From contig NZ_JAQYWD010000009.1 in the NCBI RefSeq assembly GCF_030145145.1, forward strand, positions 1 to 64,000: DNA of 64,000 bases, written 5' to 3'. The notes below the pieces were generated by a model that was not told the DNA's origin, ran no database searches, and saw only the letters and a program-made list of their open reading frames with translations. This DNA is from Desulfobacula sp. (lineage in GTDB: Bacteria; Desulfobacterota; Desulfobacteria; Desulfobacterales; Desulfobacteraceae). Shown here in pieces: positions 9,945 through 18,427 of the stretch (its first letter is position 1; every line of letters begins with the position of its first letter). A program made the translations under genes and the position numbers.

Positions 9945-10691
9945 TTAGGCGGTTGTCAATCCAAATTTTTTTTCAAGAGCACAGGCCACTATTTTCGCAA
10001 CCGCAAATCTACCATTAATTCGATCCCTGTTGATGACCATATCAAATTCATCATAGGTGGGTTCTTTGTTTTGATAAACCGTTTTGAAAAATTCATGCTG
10101 CTCAATATCAATGAGATCTAATTTTGTTTCAGCTTCTGATGTCTCGATGTTGAGGATATTGGCCAGTCGATCCACCCGGTAAGCTTTGCTGGAGACTAAT
10201 CTTACCGATAAAATACTAGACCCGGGAAGGATTAAATGGGTTCCCCGACCCACAAAGATGGTGGGTTCCATATGGGCCAGTGCAATAACGGTCTTTACCA
10301 GCTGGATGGCATAATCGCTGGTGATCAACGGGTTTTTTTGAGTGAATGCTGAGAAAGATGCATTCATTTGTCCTGGGTATTGCGCCTCATGGCAATTTAA
10401 TATTTTTTGGATTAGCCGGCTGTCTTTTGTGATATATGTCAGGATGTCTCTATCAATAACGCGATATTTTATGATTTCAGACAAAAGATCTGCGATTTCC
10501 AAGGTTCCTACTCCGATTTGTCTGGAAAAACAAATACTGTAGGGGAAGGAGATTTTTTCCTTCTCCTGCTGCTTGTTTGCCGGCGCAAGGTCCCATTTTT
10601 CGATATTCGCATCCACCCAGGCCGCAGCACTTAGTCTTTTTTTTCCATAATACCCCGGTTTATAATCGGTTTTTTGGGAACGTTGCGTCAT
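9945..10691 (-). CDS. cytidylate-kinase-like family protein
   Basis: A 248-residue protein resembling the Cytidylate_kin2 family. The N-terminal nucleotide-binding segment reads ICFSRQIGVGTLEIADLL, equivalent to the usual SRQ.GsGg..IA..LA, but Gly-Val-Gly-Thr-Leu lacks the canonical P-loop GK[ST]. A second family landmark, FVGRGTHLIL, is present near residue 150, followed by the RVRLVSS-like strand (SVRLVSSKAYRVDRL). Family members occur widely in anaerobes, and their nucleotide or non-nucleotide substrate is not established. It stands alone, convergent with the ABC operon. Start ATG 10691 follows an AAGGAG ribosome-binding site. Confidence 0.8.
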   Translation of the reverse strand: MTQRSQKTDYKPGYYGKKRLSAAAWVDANIEKWDLAPANKQQEKEKISFPYSICFSRQIGVGTLEIADLLSEIIKYRVIDRDILTYITKDSRLIQKILNCHEAQYPGQMNASFSAFTQKNPLITSDYAIQLVKTVIALAHMEPTIFVGRGTHLILPGSSILSVRLVSSKAYRVDRLANILNIETSEAETKLDLIDIEQHEFFKTVYQNKEPTYDEFDMVINRDRINGRFAVAKIVACALEKKFGLTTA

Positions 10692-11009
10692 AATCCTTCT
10701 CCTTTGATGATCCGGTGATTCCTTTTTTATCGGTCTGAAAAGGGTAAAGCAATAACAATGCCACGTTGGTTTAGCGATGGGGTGGATCAGGAAATCGATG
10801 TTCCTGGGCTTTTAACGCACCAGGGAAAGAACAAAAAAATAAAATAAAAATGGATTATTGAAACAAACGGCAATGGCAACGTCAGGTTGTTTTACAGCCT
10901 GGTAATCAATTTGACATGGCGTTTGAACAATTGATGAAAAAGCGGTATGGTTAAATGCGTTGTTTCTTATAAGGAGACATGAACACGATAACCGTATAAG
11001 GCGGGCAAT
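10692..11009. other. 318-base intergenic region between divergent genes
   Basis: Divergent spacer between the cytidylate-kinase-like gene and ogt, so it should hold both promoters. A TTGACA hexamer at 10911-10916 is a possible -35 element for ogt, but no good -10 follows at normal spacing. A 29-codon frame from ATG 10758 has no recognisable homology and I do not call it. Nothing else stands out. Confidence 0.5.
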
Positions 11010-11483
11010 ATGAAGTATTGTTACTTTGAATCCCCTTTGGGAAAGCTTTTATTGGCTGGCAATAACCGCCTTGAAAGTCTTCATTTTCCCTCGGGTAAGA
11101 CACGGGTCGAACCCCAAAAGGGTTGGCAATACGACCCTGAAAGTTTTAAAGAAGTGCTTGTTCAGCTGGACGACTATTTTAAGGGAGATCGGACAACCTT
11201 TGATCTTGAAATGACAATTCAAGGGACGGCCTTTCAAAAAAAAGTCTGGCAGGAACTGGTGAAAATTCCGTATGGAAAAACCATCTCCTATGGTGAACTG
11301 GCCAGAAGAATTGGAAATCCAAATGCTTCAAGAGCGGTGGGTATGGCCAATGGAAAAAATCCCATTTCCATTATTATCCCCTGTCACCGTGTTATTGGTA
11401 AAAATGGAAGCCTGACCGGTTTTGGCGGGGGCATTGATGTGAAAAAAAAGTTGCTGGAACTGGAAAAAACGAATACAGTATAG
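11010..11483 (+). CDS. ogt: methylated-DNA-[protein]-cysteine S-methyltransferase
   Basis: Suicide DNA-repair protein of 157 residues that removes O6-alkyl groups from guanine by transfer to its own cysteine. The active-site motif IPCHRVIG is intact, with Cys125. The helix-turn-helix region (GTAFQKKVWQELVKIPYGKTISYGELA) and the NPISIIIPCHRV block match the Ogt/MGMT C-terminal domain. A short N-terminal ribonuclease-like domain precedes it. The length is normal for Ogt and there is no fused Ada N domain. It appears monocistronic. Confidence 0.93.
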   Translation: MKYCYFESPLGKLLLAGNNRLESLHFPSGKTRVEPQKGWQYDPESFKEVLVQLDDYFKGDRTTFDLEMTIQGTAFQKKVWQELVKIPYGKTISYGELARRIGNPNASRAVGMANGKNPISIIIPCHRVIGKNGSLTGFGGGIDVKKKLLELEKTNTV

Positions 11484-11562
11484 TGTTTTATAAAATATGG
11501 ATTGATGTATTAAGATCCTTTATCCTAGAATTGTCATCTTTTACGAAGGGTTTTTGGTATCA

Positions 11563-11904
11563 ATGAAAAATGATTCTGAACATGATGGACAAACAAATTT
11601 ACGGGCTGAAACCAGAACAGAAACCCGAAAAAAGGCCAGTGTTGAATTTATACCCGGAAAGAATGAAATGACCTATCATTTTAAATTAAAGAATTTCTCT
11701 TCAACGGGACTGGGTATAATCGTCCGTAAAGATTCCAACGTTCTTAAGCATATCAAGATAGGGGATATTCTGACGATGAAATATTATTCGGAAGCGTCAT
11801 CGGCCCATCCCGTCTTCCATCAAACACAAATAAAACATATTTCAGAGCCTGACCCAGAAAAGCAGCAGGATCATCTGCTGGTCGGGCTTTCTATCCTTGA
11901 CTAG
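11563..11904 (+). CDS. PilZ-domain protein
   Basis: Small cytoplasmic protein of 113 residues with a PilZ fold. The N terminus carries an arginine-containing segment (RTETRKKASVEF) like the RxxxR c-di-GMP-binding motif, followed by NFSSTGLGI, like the [D/N]xSxxG motif. A later strand ends in LLVGLSILD. It probably responds to cyclic di-GMP, although the spacing of the arginines is not fully canonical. I chose ATG 11563 over the in-frame TTG at 11554, because the nearest purine-rich element (AAGGG at about 11546-11550) is too close to the TTG. Confidence 0.78.
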   Translation: MKNDSEHDGQTNLRAETRTETRKKASVEFIPGKNEMTYHFKLKNFSSTGLGIIVRKDSNVLKHIKIGDILTMKYYSEASSAHPVFHQTQIKHISEPDPEKQQDHLLVGLSILD

Positions 11905-11932
11905 CCCGAATTTAAGGTCTTCAATATTGGCC

Positions 11933-13723
11933 TTAAAAAGGCCAGACCCTGGGAATAAAAACAGATGCCAAAACGATGACCAAACTGTTTAACGGAAGGC
12001 CCAGCTTGAGATAATCCGAAAACCGATACCCTCCCGGACCATAGACCAGAAGATTGGTCTGGTACCCGATGGGGCTGGCATAACAGGCACTGGCACCAAA
12101 ACAGATGCCGACGACAAATGGTTTGGGATCCAACCCGAGGGAAACCGCCGTTGAGATAGCAATGGGAAGCAAAAGAACCGCCGTGGCATTGTTGCTTAAA
12201 ATATGGGAGCAGATGCTGGTCAGCAGAATGATGCCGAACAGAACAAGGTTTGGATGCATCCCCTCAAACAGGCCCAGAAAAGAATCGGCATACAGCTGTG
12301 TTGCCCCTGTCTTTTGCATGGCAAATCCAAGGGCGATGGTTCCGATAATTAATAGCAGTACATCTGAATCAATGGATCTGTAGGCATCTTTCAGGCTTAA
12401 ACAATGGGTGAGGGTCATTAAAAGGACACCGGTCAATGCGCAAACCATGATATCGGCCAACCCGAAAGTGGCGGACAGGACGACCGCTGCAAAGATGCTG
12501 ACGGCAATACGGGCTTTTTCCGTATCAATCAGCGCATGGTGAATATCTTCGATAATGATAAAGTCTGTACTGTTTCGTATTTTTGACAGTTTGTTCCTTG
12601 GGCAGCGGATCAGGATGATATCACCGAGTTTAAGCTTTACCTTTTGTATCTTTCGATAGGAATAATGGTTACGGCGGCTTCGTATGGCAATGATGCGAAT
12701 GTCAGGGTCATTTTCCATCTCCGTAGATAACAGGGGTTCCCGCAAAAGATTTGACAAGGGCGGCACAATCAGTTCAACGATCAAATCATCCTTTGACCCG
12801 CTGCCAAATGACATGTTTTCTTCACCATGGGCCAATTCTAAAATTTGTTTTTTTAAACAGGCGACCAGATCTTCTGCCGATCCTTTTACCAGCAGAATAT
12901 CCGCTTGTTTGATAGAGATTTTGCTCCTGATGGGATCAAAAATGTTGCCATTTCGAAATATTTCAATGACTGTTAATCCCAGTGACTCCTGTGCGTGGTC
13001 CATAATGTCGGTTATTCCGATTAACGGGCTTTCCGGGGGGATGACAAGTTCTGCAATGTACCGGTTTTCCTTACCTTCATCCAGTTCGCAGACCGGGGCT
13101 TTCCGTCCGGGCATAAATTTCGGGAAGGTCACTAGGAGAAACAAAATTCCCAAAATGGCAATGGGCAGGCCGATGGTGCCGAGTTCAAACATCGTCAGGG
13201 CCTTGTAACCATATGCCGAGGATAGATCACTGACAATAATGTTCGTGGATGTCCCGATTAACGTGCATGTCCCGGCAAGGATGGAAACATAGGATAACGG
13301 GATGAGCAGGTGAGAGGGTGAAAAATCACATTCACAGCTAAGCCCCATGACAATGGGGATAAACAATACGACAACCGGTGTGTTGTTGATAAAGGCAGAG
13401 GCCACCGCCACCGTTGTAAGGATCAGGATATAGGCATAGGTTTTATTGCCTTTGGAAAACCGCAATACCAGTTCCGTTACAAAGTTGACTGCGCCGGTCC
13501 GAATGAGCCCACGGCTCAAAAGAAACATGGCACCAACGGTTATCACCGCAGGATTGGCAAAGCCTGCTACCGTTTCTTTGGGGGTTAAAATGCCTGTCAA
13601 TGAGAGCGCCACCATGATTCCAATGGCGGTTTTATCAACTGAAATTTTGTCAGAGATTAACAGCGCTAAGGCGGCAATAAGAATAAGGGAAACCACCATA
13701 ATTTGTAGATCAAGTCCCATCAT
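11933..13723 (-). CDS. SLC13-family transporter with two RCK_C (TrkA-C) domains
   Basis: Inner-membrane protein of 596 residues in the DASS/SLC13-ArsB superfamily. An N-terminal block of helices includes the family-like ASAFINNTPVVVLFIP and GTCTLIGTSTNIIVS motifs, which form one substrate/Na+ site. A central cytoplasmic insert (about 215-395) holds two RCK_C regulatory domains (AELVIPPESPLIG and VELIVPPLSNLL begin them). A second helical block has the repeat motif ICSHILSNNATAVLLLPIA and the C-terminal pore half. Such proteins carry dicarboxylates, sulfate or other anions, and RCK_C domains usually bind nucleotides or cyclic dinucleotides. It is the last gene of a three-gene minus-strand operon, nine bases after the ParB-like gene. 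Confidence 0.88.
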   Translation of the reverse strand: MMGLDLQIMVVSLILIAALALLISDKISVDKTAIGIMVALSLTGILTPKETVAGFANPAVITVGAMFLLSRGLIRTGAVNFVTELVLRFSKGNKTYAYILILTTVAVASAFINNTPVVVLFIPIVMGLSCECDFSPSHLLIPLSYVSILAGTCTLIGTSTNIIVSDLSSAYGYKALTMFELGTIGLPIAILGILFLLVTFPKFMPGRKAPVCELDEGKENRYIAELVIPPESPLIGITDIMDHAQESLGLTVIEIFRNGNIFDPIRSKISIKQADILLVKGSAEDLVACLKKQILELAHGEENMSFGSGSKDDLIVELIVPPLSNLLREPLLSTEMENDPDIRIIAIRSRRNHYSYRKIQKVKLKLGDIILIRCPRNKLSKIRNSTDFIIIEDIHHALIDTEKARIAVSIFAAVVLSATFGLADIMVCALTGVLLMTLTHCLSLKDAYRSIDSDVLLLIIGTIALGFAMQKTGATQLYADSFLGLFEGMHPNLVLFGIILLTSICSHILSNNATAVLLLPIAISTAVSLGLDPKPFVVGICFGASACYASPIGYQTNLLVYGPGGYRFSDYLKLGLPLNSLVIVLASVFIPRVWPF

Positions 13724-13732
13724 AAATCCCTC

Positions 13733-14818
13733 CTATAGCCGGAAGCCGCTTTTGACTTTTGATATGCCGGGAATAAGCGTCTGCGTCCGGGTGATGCCAT
13801 TGATCCGTCGCACGCGATGGTCTACGAATTCGGCAATAATTTCAGCATCAGATGCCAGAAAATCTCTTTCCAGTACAATTTTTACGAGGGCATCAATGGT
13901 GCCGTGAACAGAGTGAACCTCTTGAACTTCCTCCAGTGTAAACAATTTATCAATAACCTTTATTTCTGTTGATGTTTTAATATCGATCAGGATAAAGGCC
14001 GTGATGGTGCGTTTCATCTCAGGATAGTCCGGGGTTGTTTTTTCAAGCATGGCATTCCTGAAAGCTTCCATGCTCCTTGGAATCAATCGGTCTATGCCGA
14101 TACCGTATAGACGTTTGGAGACTCTTTCCCAATGATGATAGGCAATATAGGTGTAAAGATCGGCCACATTTCTATTGGGGAAATATTTGATCAGGCTTCC
14201 GTTGTTTATGATGGCGGTTAACGGTATGTAAATGGTGTTATACCAGTCCCGGGCAGCCGTTTTAACATCCTTTTCCGTTCCGGATATATTGGTCAAGTGA
14301 TGTCTATGTTTTTCGATCTGGTTTTCCAGGAAATTGTATTTTCCCACCTCTGTCAGATCAATCTTTTGATCTAACCCGGTTTTTTCATAAAATTTTTTTC
14401 TCTCAATATACAAAAGGTTTTCCAGGGTATTTTTTGCAGAAAGCAATTCCAATACTTTTGCCTGGATATCAAATCGTCCCAGTTCTTTTGCCGCAGCCAC
14501 ACGGTGATTGCCGTCCAGCACATAATAGTCATTTCTGATTTGATACAGCTTTACCGGGGGCAAGGGTTTGCCCTCACGCATGGCCCGTTTGATATCGGCA
14601 AATCGTTTGCCGGCCACATGCTTTTTGGGCCTGAACTGGGAGTCAAAATCATAATACTTTCCCACACTGCCGATGATCTTTTCAAGATCAATGGTTTGAA
14701 GGCCATGGTCAATGAATTGAACCGCCTCTTCATGTTCCTGCTGTTCATTAAAGGAACTGACATGGTTTCGGGCTTCTTTTTTATGGGATGAAAAAAGATT
14801 TTTAATAAACGCTATCAT
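13733..14818 (-). CDS. ParB-like / DUF4032-like / AsnC-type ligand-domain protein
   Basis: A 361-residue protein with an unusual domain order. Residues about 45-120 form a ParB/sulfiredoxin-like fold, with YYVLDGNHRVAAAKELG (DGNHR at 102-106) as its nucleotide-binding motif. Residues about 190-245 (IYIPLTAIINNG, FPNRNVADLYTYIAYHHW) resemble DUF4032. Residues about 268-350 (TITAFILIDIKTS, VQEVHSVHGTIDALVKIVLE) look like an Lrp/AsnC RAM ligand-binding domain without its DNA-binding half. No membrane segment or HTH is visible. It lies between a phosphoesterase (two-base gap) and an SLC13-RCK transporter (nine-base gap), so a regulatory or sensory role for that transporter is plausible but unproven. 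ParB-fold proteins can be CTPases or kinases. Confidence 0.75.
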   Translation of the reverse strand: MIAFIKNLFSSHKKEARNHVSSFNEQQEHEEAVQFIDHGLQTIDLEKIIGSVGKYYDFDSQFRPKKHVAGKRFADIKRAMREGKPLPPVKLYQIRNDYYVLDGNHRVAAAKELGRFDIQAKVLELLSAKNTLENLLYIERKKFYEKTGLDQKIDLTEVGKYNFLENQIEKHRHHLTNISGTEKDVKTAARDWYNTIYIPLTAIINNGSLIKYFPNRNVADLYTYIAYHHWERVSKRLYGIGIDRLIPRSMEAFRNAMLEKTTPDYPEMKRTITAFILIDIKTSTEIKVIDKLFTLEEVQEVHSVHGTIDALVKIVLERDFLASDAEIIAEFVDHRVRRINGITRTQTLIPGISKVKSGFRL

Positions 14819-14820
14819 GG

Positions 14821-15447
14821 TTAAACCTCTAAAATTGTGTATCCGCAGGTGTTAATCACCTGGGTCGTATTCACCGTGGTAATTCTCTCGGCAGGGGTTT
14901 TAAAGTCTTTGTGAATATGGCCGTGGATAAAATAATCAGGGTTTCTTTTGTCGATTAATTTAACAAAACTTTCAAACCCCATATGGCAGCGGTCTTCTGC
15001 ATCATGAATGTGTCGTGGTGGTGCGTGGGTGACCACCATGTGAACCACTTTTTTCCGCCAGAAGGAGAACCACAGGCTGAAGATGATTTTTTCCATCTCT
15101 TTGTCCGTATATTGATTGACCCCGCCATTATACCATATAGAGCCTTCAAGACCCAAAATATGCAGTGTTTTAAAACGGACAAGCCTTGCATGAATGTTTT
15201 CGCACCCCATGGGGTTGGACAGGGTATAGCGGATATCGTGGTTACCTTTGACATAAAATAAGGGGGTGTCTAATCTGTCCCTTAAAAACGAGAGGTATTC
15301 CGGGGCCAGATCACCACAGGAGACAATGAGATCCACCGGCCCAAGGTTTTTGGCTTCAACCCTTTGCGTCAAGGCGTTATCCTCATAATCCGAAACTGTC
15401 AGGACTCTCAAGTTGTGGGGTGTTGTCAGTTGTGTCTTCATTGCCAT
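14821..15447 (-). CDS. calcineurin-like metallophosphoesterase
   Basis: A 208-residue cytoplasmic metallophosphoesterase. Motifs seen: GD (CGDLAPEY, Gly45-Asp46), GNHD (68-71), the THAPP histidine (His141) and GHIH (176-179). Motif I, normally DxH, reads SDYED here (Asp20-Tyr-Glu22), so one metal-ligand histidine is replaced by glutamate. It could still bind metals with altered specificity. It leads the operon with the ParB-like protein and the SLC13-RCK transporter. Two in-frame ATGs (15447 and 15441) are possible starts and neither has a clear ribosome-binding site. Substrate unknown; a cyclic nucleotide or other phosphodiester is a natural guess. Confidence 0.82.
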   Translation of the reverse strand: MAMKTQLTTPHNLRVLTVSDYEDNALTQRVEAKNLGPVDLIVSCGDLAPEYLSFLRDRLDTPLFYVKGNHDIRYTLSNPMGCENIHARLVRFKTLHILGLEGSIWYNGGVNQYTDKEMEKIIFSLWFSFWRKKVVHMVVTHAPPRHIHDAEDRCHMGFESFVKLIDKRNPDYFIHGHIHKDFKTPAERITTVNTTQVINTCGYTILEV

Positions 15448-15698
15448 GGGTCTGTTTTAATTTTGTTAAAGGGTACGTAAACAAATATCTTTTTTTTGAA
15501 AAAAATAACATCTTTATTTTTAAAAGCCAGGGGGGGGACTTCAAAAAATACGGGTGCATGTTTCTAAAGGTCGCTGGGCGAGCCGTCACAATGGGGTGTG
15601 GCCGGTGAGAATAAATAATTCTTGCCATTTCAAGTGATTGTGCTACATATTAAACTTATTGAAAACAAGGTTTTGTTTTTTAACCATGACTTTTAAAA

Positions 15699-15766
15699 TG
15701 GTTGCCCAAACAAACGTTTGGTTGCCAAAATAAGTCAAAAGATAAGTCAAACTTTATTTCAGGAGG
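15699..15766 (+). promoter_or_regulatory. repeat-rich operator candidate and RBS upstream of the amino-acid importer
   Basis: Direct repeats of TGGTTGCC lie at 15699-15706 and 15719-15726, exactly 20 bases apart. Between them is the perfect palindrome CAAACGTTTG at 15711-15720. A second pair of direct repeats, ATAAGTCAAA, lies at 15730-15739 and 15742-15751. The strong ribosome-binding site AGGAGG is at 15761-15766. The spacing on one face of the helix suggests a regulator-binding site, but no -35/-10 pair is clear to me. Confidence 0.45.
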
Positions 15767-15772
15767 AAAAAG

Positions 15773-16594
15773 ATGAAAAAACTGTTAATTTCACTGTTTG
15801 CAATGGCATTTTTTTTAGTATCAGCACCCGTATTTGCAGATAATATTGAACTTGCAAAAACATCCACTATTGAATCAATTGTAAAAAGTGGTCAGTTGCG
15901 TGTTGGTTTTGAATCCGGTTATCTGCCGTTTGAAATGACGAACACAAAGGGGACCTATATCGGTTTTGATATTGATATGGGAAAAGCCCTTGCAAAGGCC
16001 ATGGGTGTAAAGTACTTCCCGGTGAACACTGCCTGGGATGGTATTATACCCGCGCTTATGACCAATAAGTTTGACATTATTATTTCCGGTATGACCTGTA
16101 CCCAAGAACGAAACCTTGCCATAAATTTCACCAATCCTTACATTGTTATCGGCCAGGCCATTCTCCTCAACAAAAAACATGAAGGCAAAGTGTTGTCGTA
16201 TAAAGATCTGAATGACCCCAAATACACGATTACGTCCAAGTTGGGAACCACGGGTGAACAGGCGGTTAAGCGAATGATTCCCAAAGCAACGTATAAATCA
16301 TTTGAAGTTGAAACAGAAGCCTGCATGGAAGTGATCCAGGGCAATGCCGATGCAACCGTTTATGATCTTCCGCTGATTGAGATCATGCAGGCCCAGCATG
16401 GTGCCGGTAAAACCATCGCCCTTACCAAGCCGTTCACGTTTGAGCCCCTGGCCATGGCCATCAGAAAAGGGGACCCTGATTTCTTGAATTTTTTAAACAA
16501 TTTTCTGCGTCAGTATCAAAATGATGGCAGATATGAGCGGGCCTATGCCAAATGGATTCAGTCCAATGACTGGCAGGAAGATGTTAAAAAATAG
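15773..16594 (+). CDS. periplasmic polar-amino-acid-binding protein
   Basis: Solute-binding protein family 3, 273 residues, with signal peptide (residues 1-22, ending VFADN). The mature part shows LRVGFESGYLPFEM and YIGFDIDMGKALAKAMG, the conserved first lobe, and GMTCTQERNLAINFTNPY of the hinge. The family binds amino acids and related compounds at the outer face of an ABC importer. It starts the operon with its own strong ribosome-binding site and is separated from the permease by a hairpin terminator, an arrangement that usually gives higher expression of the binding protein. The ligand could be arginine-like, given the downstream amidinotransferase-fold enzyme (inference). Confidence 0.93.
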   Translation: MKKLLISLFAMAFFLVSAPVFADNIELAKTSTIESIVKSGQLRVGFESGYLPFEMTNTKGTYIGFDIDMGKALAKAMGVKYFPVNTAWDGIIPALMTNKFDIIISGMTCTQERNLAINFTNPYIVIGQAILLNKKHEGKVLSYKDLNDPKYTITSKLGTTGEQAVKRMIPKATYKSFEVETEACMEVIQGNADATVYDLPLIEIMQAQHGAGKTIALTKPFTFEPLAMAIRKGDPDFLNFLNNFLRQYQNDGRYERAYAKWIQSNDWQEDVKK

Positions 16595-16618
16595 TCTTGT
16601 TTAGTAATCACTCATTCA

Positions 16619-16653
16619 AGGCCGGCAACGATTCATTTGCCGGCCTGTTTTTT
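16619..16653 (+). terminator. intra-operon hairpin terminator after the binding-protein gene
   Basis: A ten-base-pair stem (AGGCCGGCAA with TTGCCGGCCT) around an eight-base loop is followed by a T-rich tract. It lies 25 bases after the binding-protein stop and 16 bases before the permease start. It probably causes partial termination, so that the binding protein is made in excess. Confidence 0.85.
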
Positions 16654-16668
16654 AAGGTGTAAAAGTTT

Positions 16669-17685
16669 ATGGAACTAAAAGCATCTAATATTAAGCGACT
16701 GAGCAATCCCACGGCTTATAACCTATCTGTCCTGGGCTTTATCGCTTTTGTCATCCTTGTAGTGGGGTCTGTTTATTATGCGACCATAACCGTTGAGTAT
16801 CAATGGCGCTGGTTTAAAATACCCAAATATTTTATGTATCAGGAAACCATCAGGCTTTATGCTGAAGAGGACGGCGAAATTGATACCATAAAAGAAAACG
16901 GGAAAAAAATTGATATCCTCATCCAACAAGAAGACGGGCTGAAAACCTATACAGTTCCCAAAGGCTCTTTTAACTGGGACGAAGGAGATATGACCTCTCA
17001 CGGTGATTTGATTGCCGAGTATTCAGGTAGCTGGCGCATGGGACTGATGGCCCTGGGTGTCTTGACGACGTTGAAAATCAGTGTGATTGCCACCATCCTC
17101 GGTATTTTTCTGGGTATCATCGGCGGGGTGGCAAGGGTATCGGACACGCCGGTCTTAAAATGGTCTGCCATCACCTATGTGGAGATTATCCGGGGGTCTC
17201 CGCTCCTGGTCCAGATCATGATTTTTTACTTTGTTCTGGGAACCACCATCAATAAAATTCTTGCCATGAATGGATTGCCAACCCTTGATCCGGAATGGTA
17301 CGGTATTGCCGCCCTGTCGATTTTTACAGGGGCGTATGTGGTTGAAATCGTTCGTGCAGGGATTGAATCCATTCATCCGGGCCAGATAGAAGCCGCCCGT
17401 TCCAGCGGAATGAATCCGTTTCAAACCATGTTCCACATTATCCTGCCCCAGGCCCTTAAAACCATATTACCGCCCCTGGCGGGTCAGTTTATCAACCTGA
17501 TCAAGGATTCTTCCCTCCTGGGGATGATTTCCATCCGGGAACTGACCAAGGCAACCCGGGAAGGGATTACCACCAGCCTGCAGACATTTGAACTCTGGAT
17601 TTTGTGTGCCATTCTTTACCTGATCATGACCTTTACGCTTTCCATGTTTGTTCAATGGCTGGAAAGAAAGGGGGCAAGAAGATGA
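16669..17685 (+). CDS. polar amino-acid ABC importer permease
   Basis: HisM/GlnP-type permease of 338 residues. The C-terminal 220 residues form the BPD_transp_1 domain, with the EAA motif [22 protein letters not shown] and [19 protein letters not shown], the family's typical TM2-TM3 start. It is about 100 residues longer than standard GlnP: after a first membrane helix (about 19-43) there is a charged soluble insert (about 48-118, [19 protein letters not shown] and onward) that should lie in the periplasm before the next helix. Its role is unknown. The stop codon overlaps the ATPase start by four bases (ATGA), so the two are translationally coupled. Confidence 0.9.
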   Translation: MELKASNIKRLSNPTAYNLSVLGFIAFVILVVGSVYYATITVEYQWRWFKIPKYFMYQETIRLYAEEDGEIDTIKENGKKIDILIQQEDGLKTYTVPKGSFNWDEGDMTSHGDLIAEYSGSWRMGLMALGVLTTLKISVIATILGIFLGIIGGVARVSDTPVLKWSAITYVEIIRGSPLLVQIMIFYFVLGTTINKILAMNGLPTLDPEWYGIAALSIFTGAYVVEIVRAGIESIHPGQIEAARSSGMNPFQTMFHIILPQALKTILPPLAGQFINLIKDSSLLGMISIRELTKATREGITTSLQTFELWILCAILYLIMTFTLSMFVQWLERKGARR

Positions 17686-18413
17686 TAGAAGTAAAAAACA
17701 TATATAAAACATTTTATGTGCCCCATGAGGTCAAAGCCCTTGTGGATGTTTCAAACAAAATTGAAGTCGGAGAAGTGGTCGTGGTCATCGGACCTTCCGG
17801 GTCTGGGAAAAGTACTTTTCTGCGATGCCTGAACCGCCTGGAAACAGCGGATCACGGACAGATTTTAGTGGATGGGGTGGATATTTTTGATCCCAAGACC
17901 AACATCAATACGGTCCGGGCTGAAATGGGAATGGTATTCCAGTCCTTTAACCTTTTTCCCCATTTGTCCATCCTGGGCAATGTGACCATTGCCCAGAAGC
18001 TGGTTCGGAAAAGGAGCAAGAAAGAGAGTGAGGAAAAGGCCATGATGCTGCTGGAGAAGGTGGGTATCGGGGATAAAGCCCATGCACACCCGGCAAACCT
18101 GTCCGGTGGTCAGCAGCAGCGGGTGGCCATTGCCAGAGCCCTTGCCATGGACCCGAAAATCATGCTGTTTGACGAGCCCACATCCGCCCTTGATCCGGAA
18201 ATGATCGGTGAGGTTCTGGATGTGATGAAAACCCTGGCTCAAGAAGGCATGACAATGGTGTGTGTCACCCATGAAATGGGGTTTGCAAGGGAAGTGGGGG
18301 ACCGGGTTATTTTTATGGATGAAGGAATGGTTGTTGAAGAAGGGACGCCGGAACATTTCTTTAAAAATCCGGTAAACGACAGAACAAAGCTATTTTTAAA
18401 ACAGATTCTCTAA
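17682..18413 (+). CDS. polar amino-acid ABC importer ATPase (GlnQ/HisP type)
   Basis: ATP-binding subunit of 243 residues. Motifs: Walker [11 protein letters not shown]-loop [17 protein letters not shown], signature [15 protein letters not shown], Walker [15 protein letters not shown] and the switch His in VTHEMGFA. These are the canonical features of the amino-acid importer subfamily. ATG 17682 was chosen because it overlaps the permease stop as ATGA, and the protein then starts [11 protein letters not shown], the normal first strand; longer in-frame starts would run inside the permease. The amidinotransferase-fold gene follows after 14 bases. Confidence 0.94.
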   Translation: MIEVKNIYKTFYVPHEVKALVDVSNKIEVGEVVVVIGPSGSGKSTFLRCLNRLETADHGQILVDGVDIFDPKTNINTVRAEMGMVFQSFNLFPHLSILGNVTIAQKLVRKRSKKESEEKAMMLLEKVGIGDKAHAHPANLSGGQQQRVAIARALAMDPKIMLFDEPTSALDPEMIGEVLDVMKTLAQEGMTMVCVTHEMGFAREVGDRVIFMDEGMVVEEGTPEHFFKNPVNDRTKLFLKQIL

Positions 18414-18427
18414 AAAGGTAAACAAAC

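Noticed and set aside
10758-10847. 29-codon frame in the spacer before ogt
   Set aside because: No homology and no good ribosome-binding site.
12684-13208. 174-residue plus-strand frame inside the SLC13-RCK gene
   Set aside because: Antisense shadow of a conserved coding sequence; composition is serine-rich as expected for the reverse frame.
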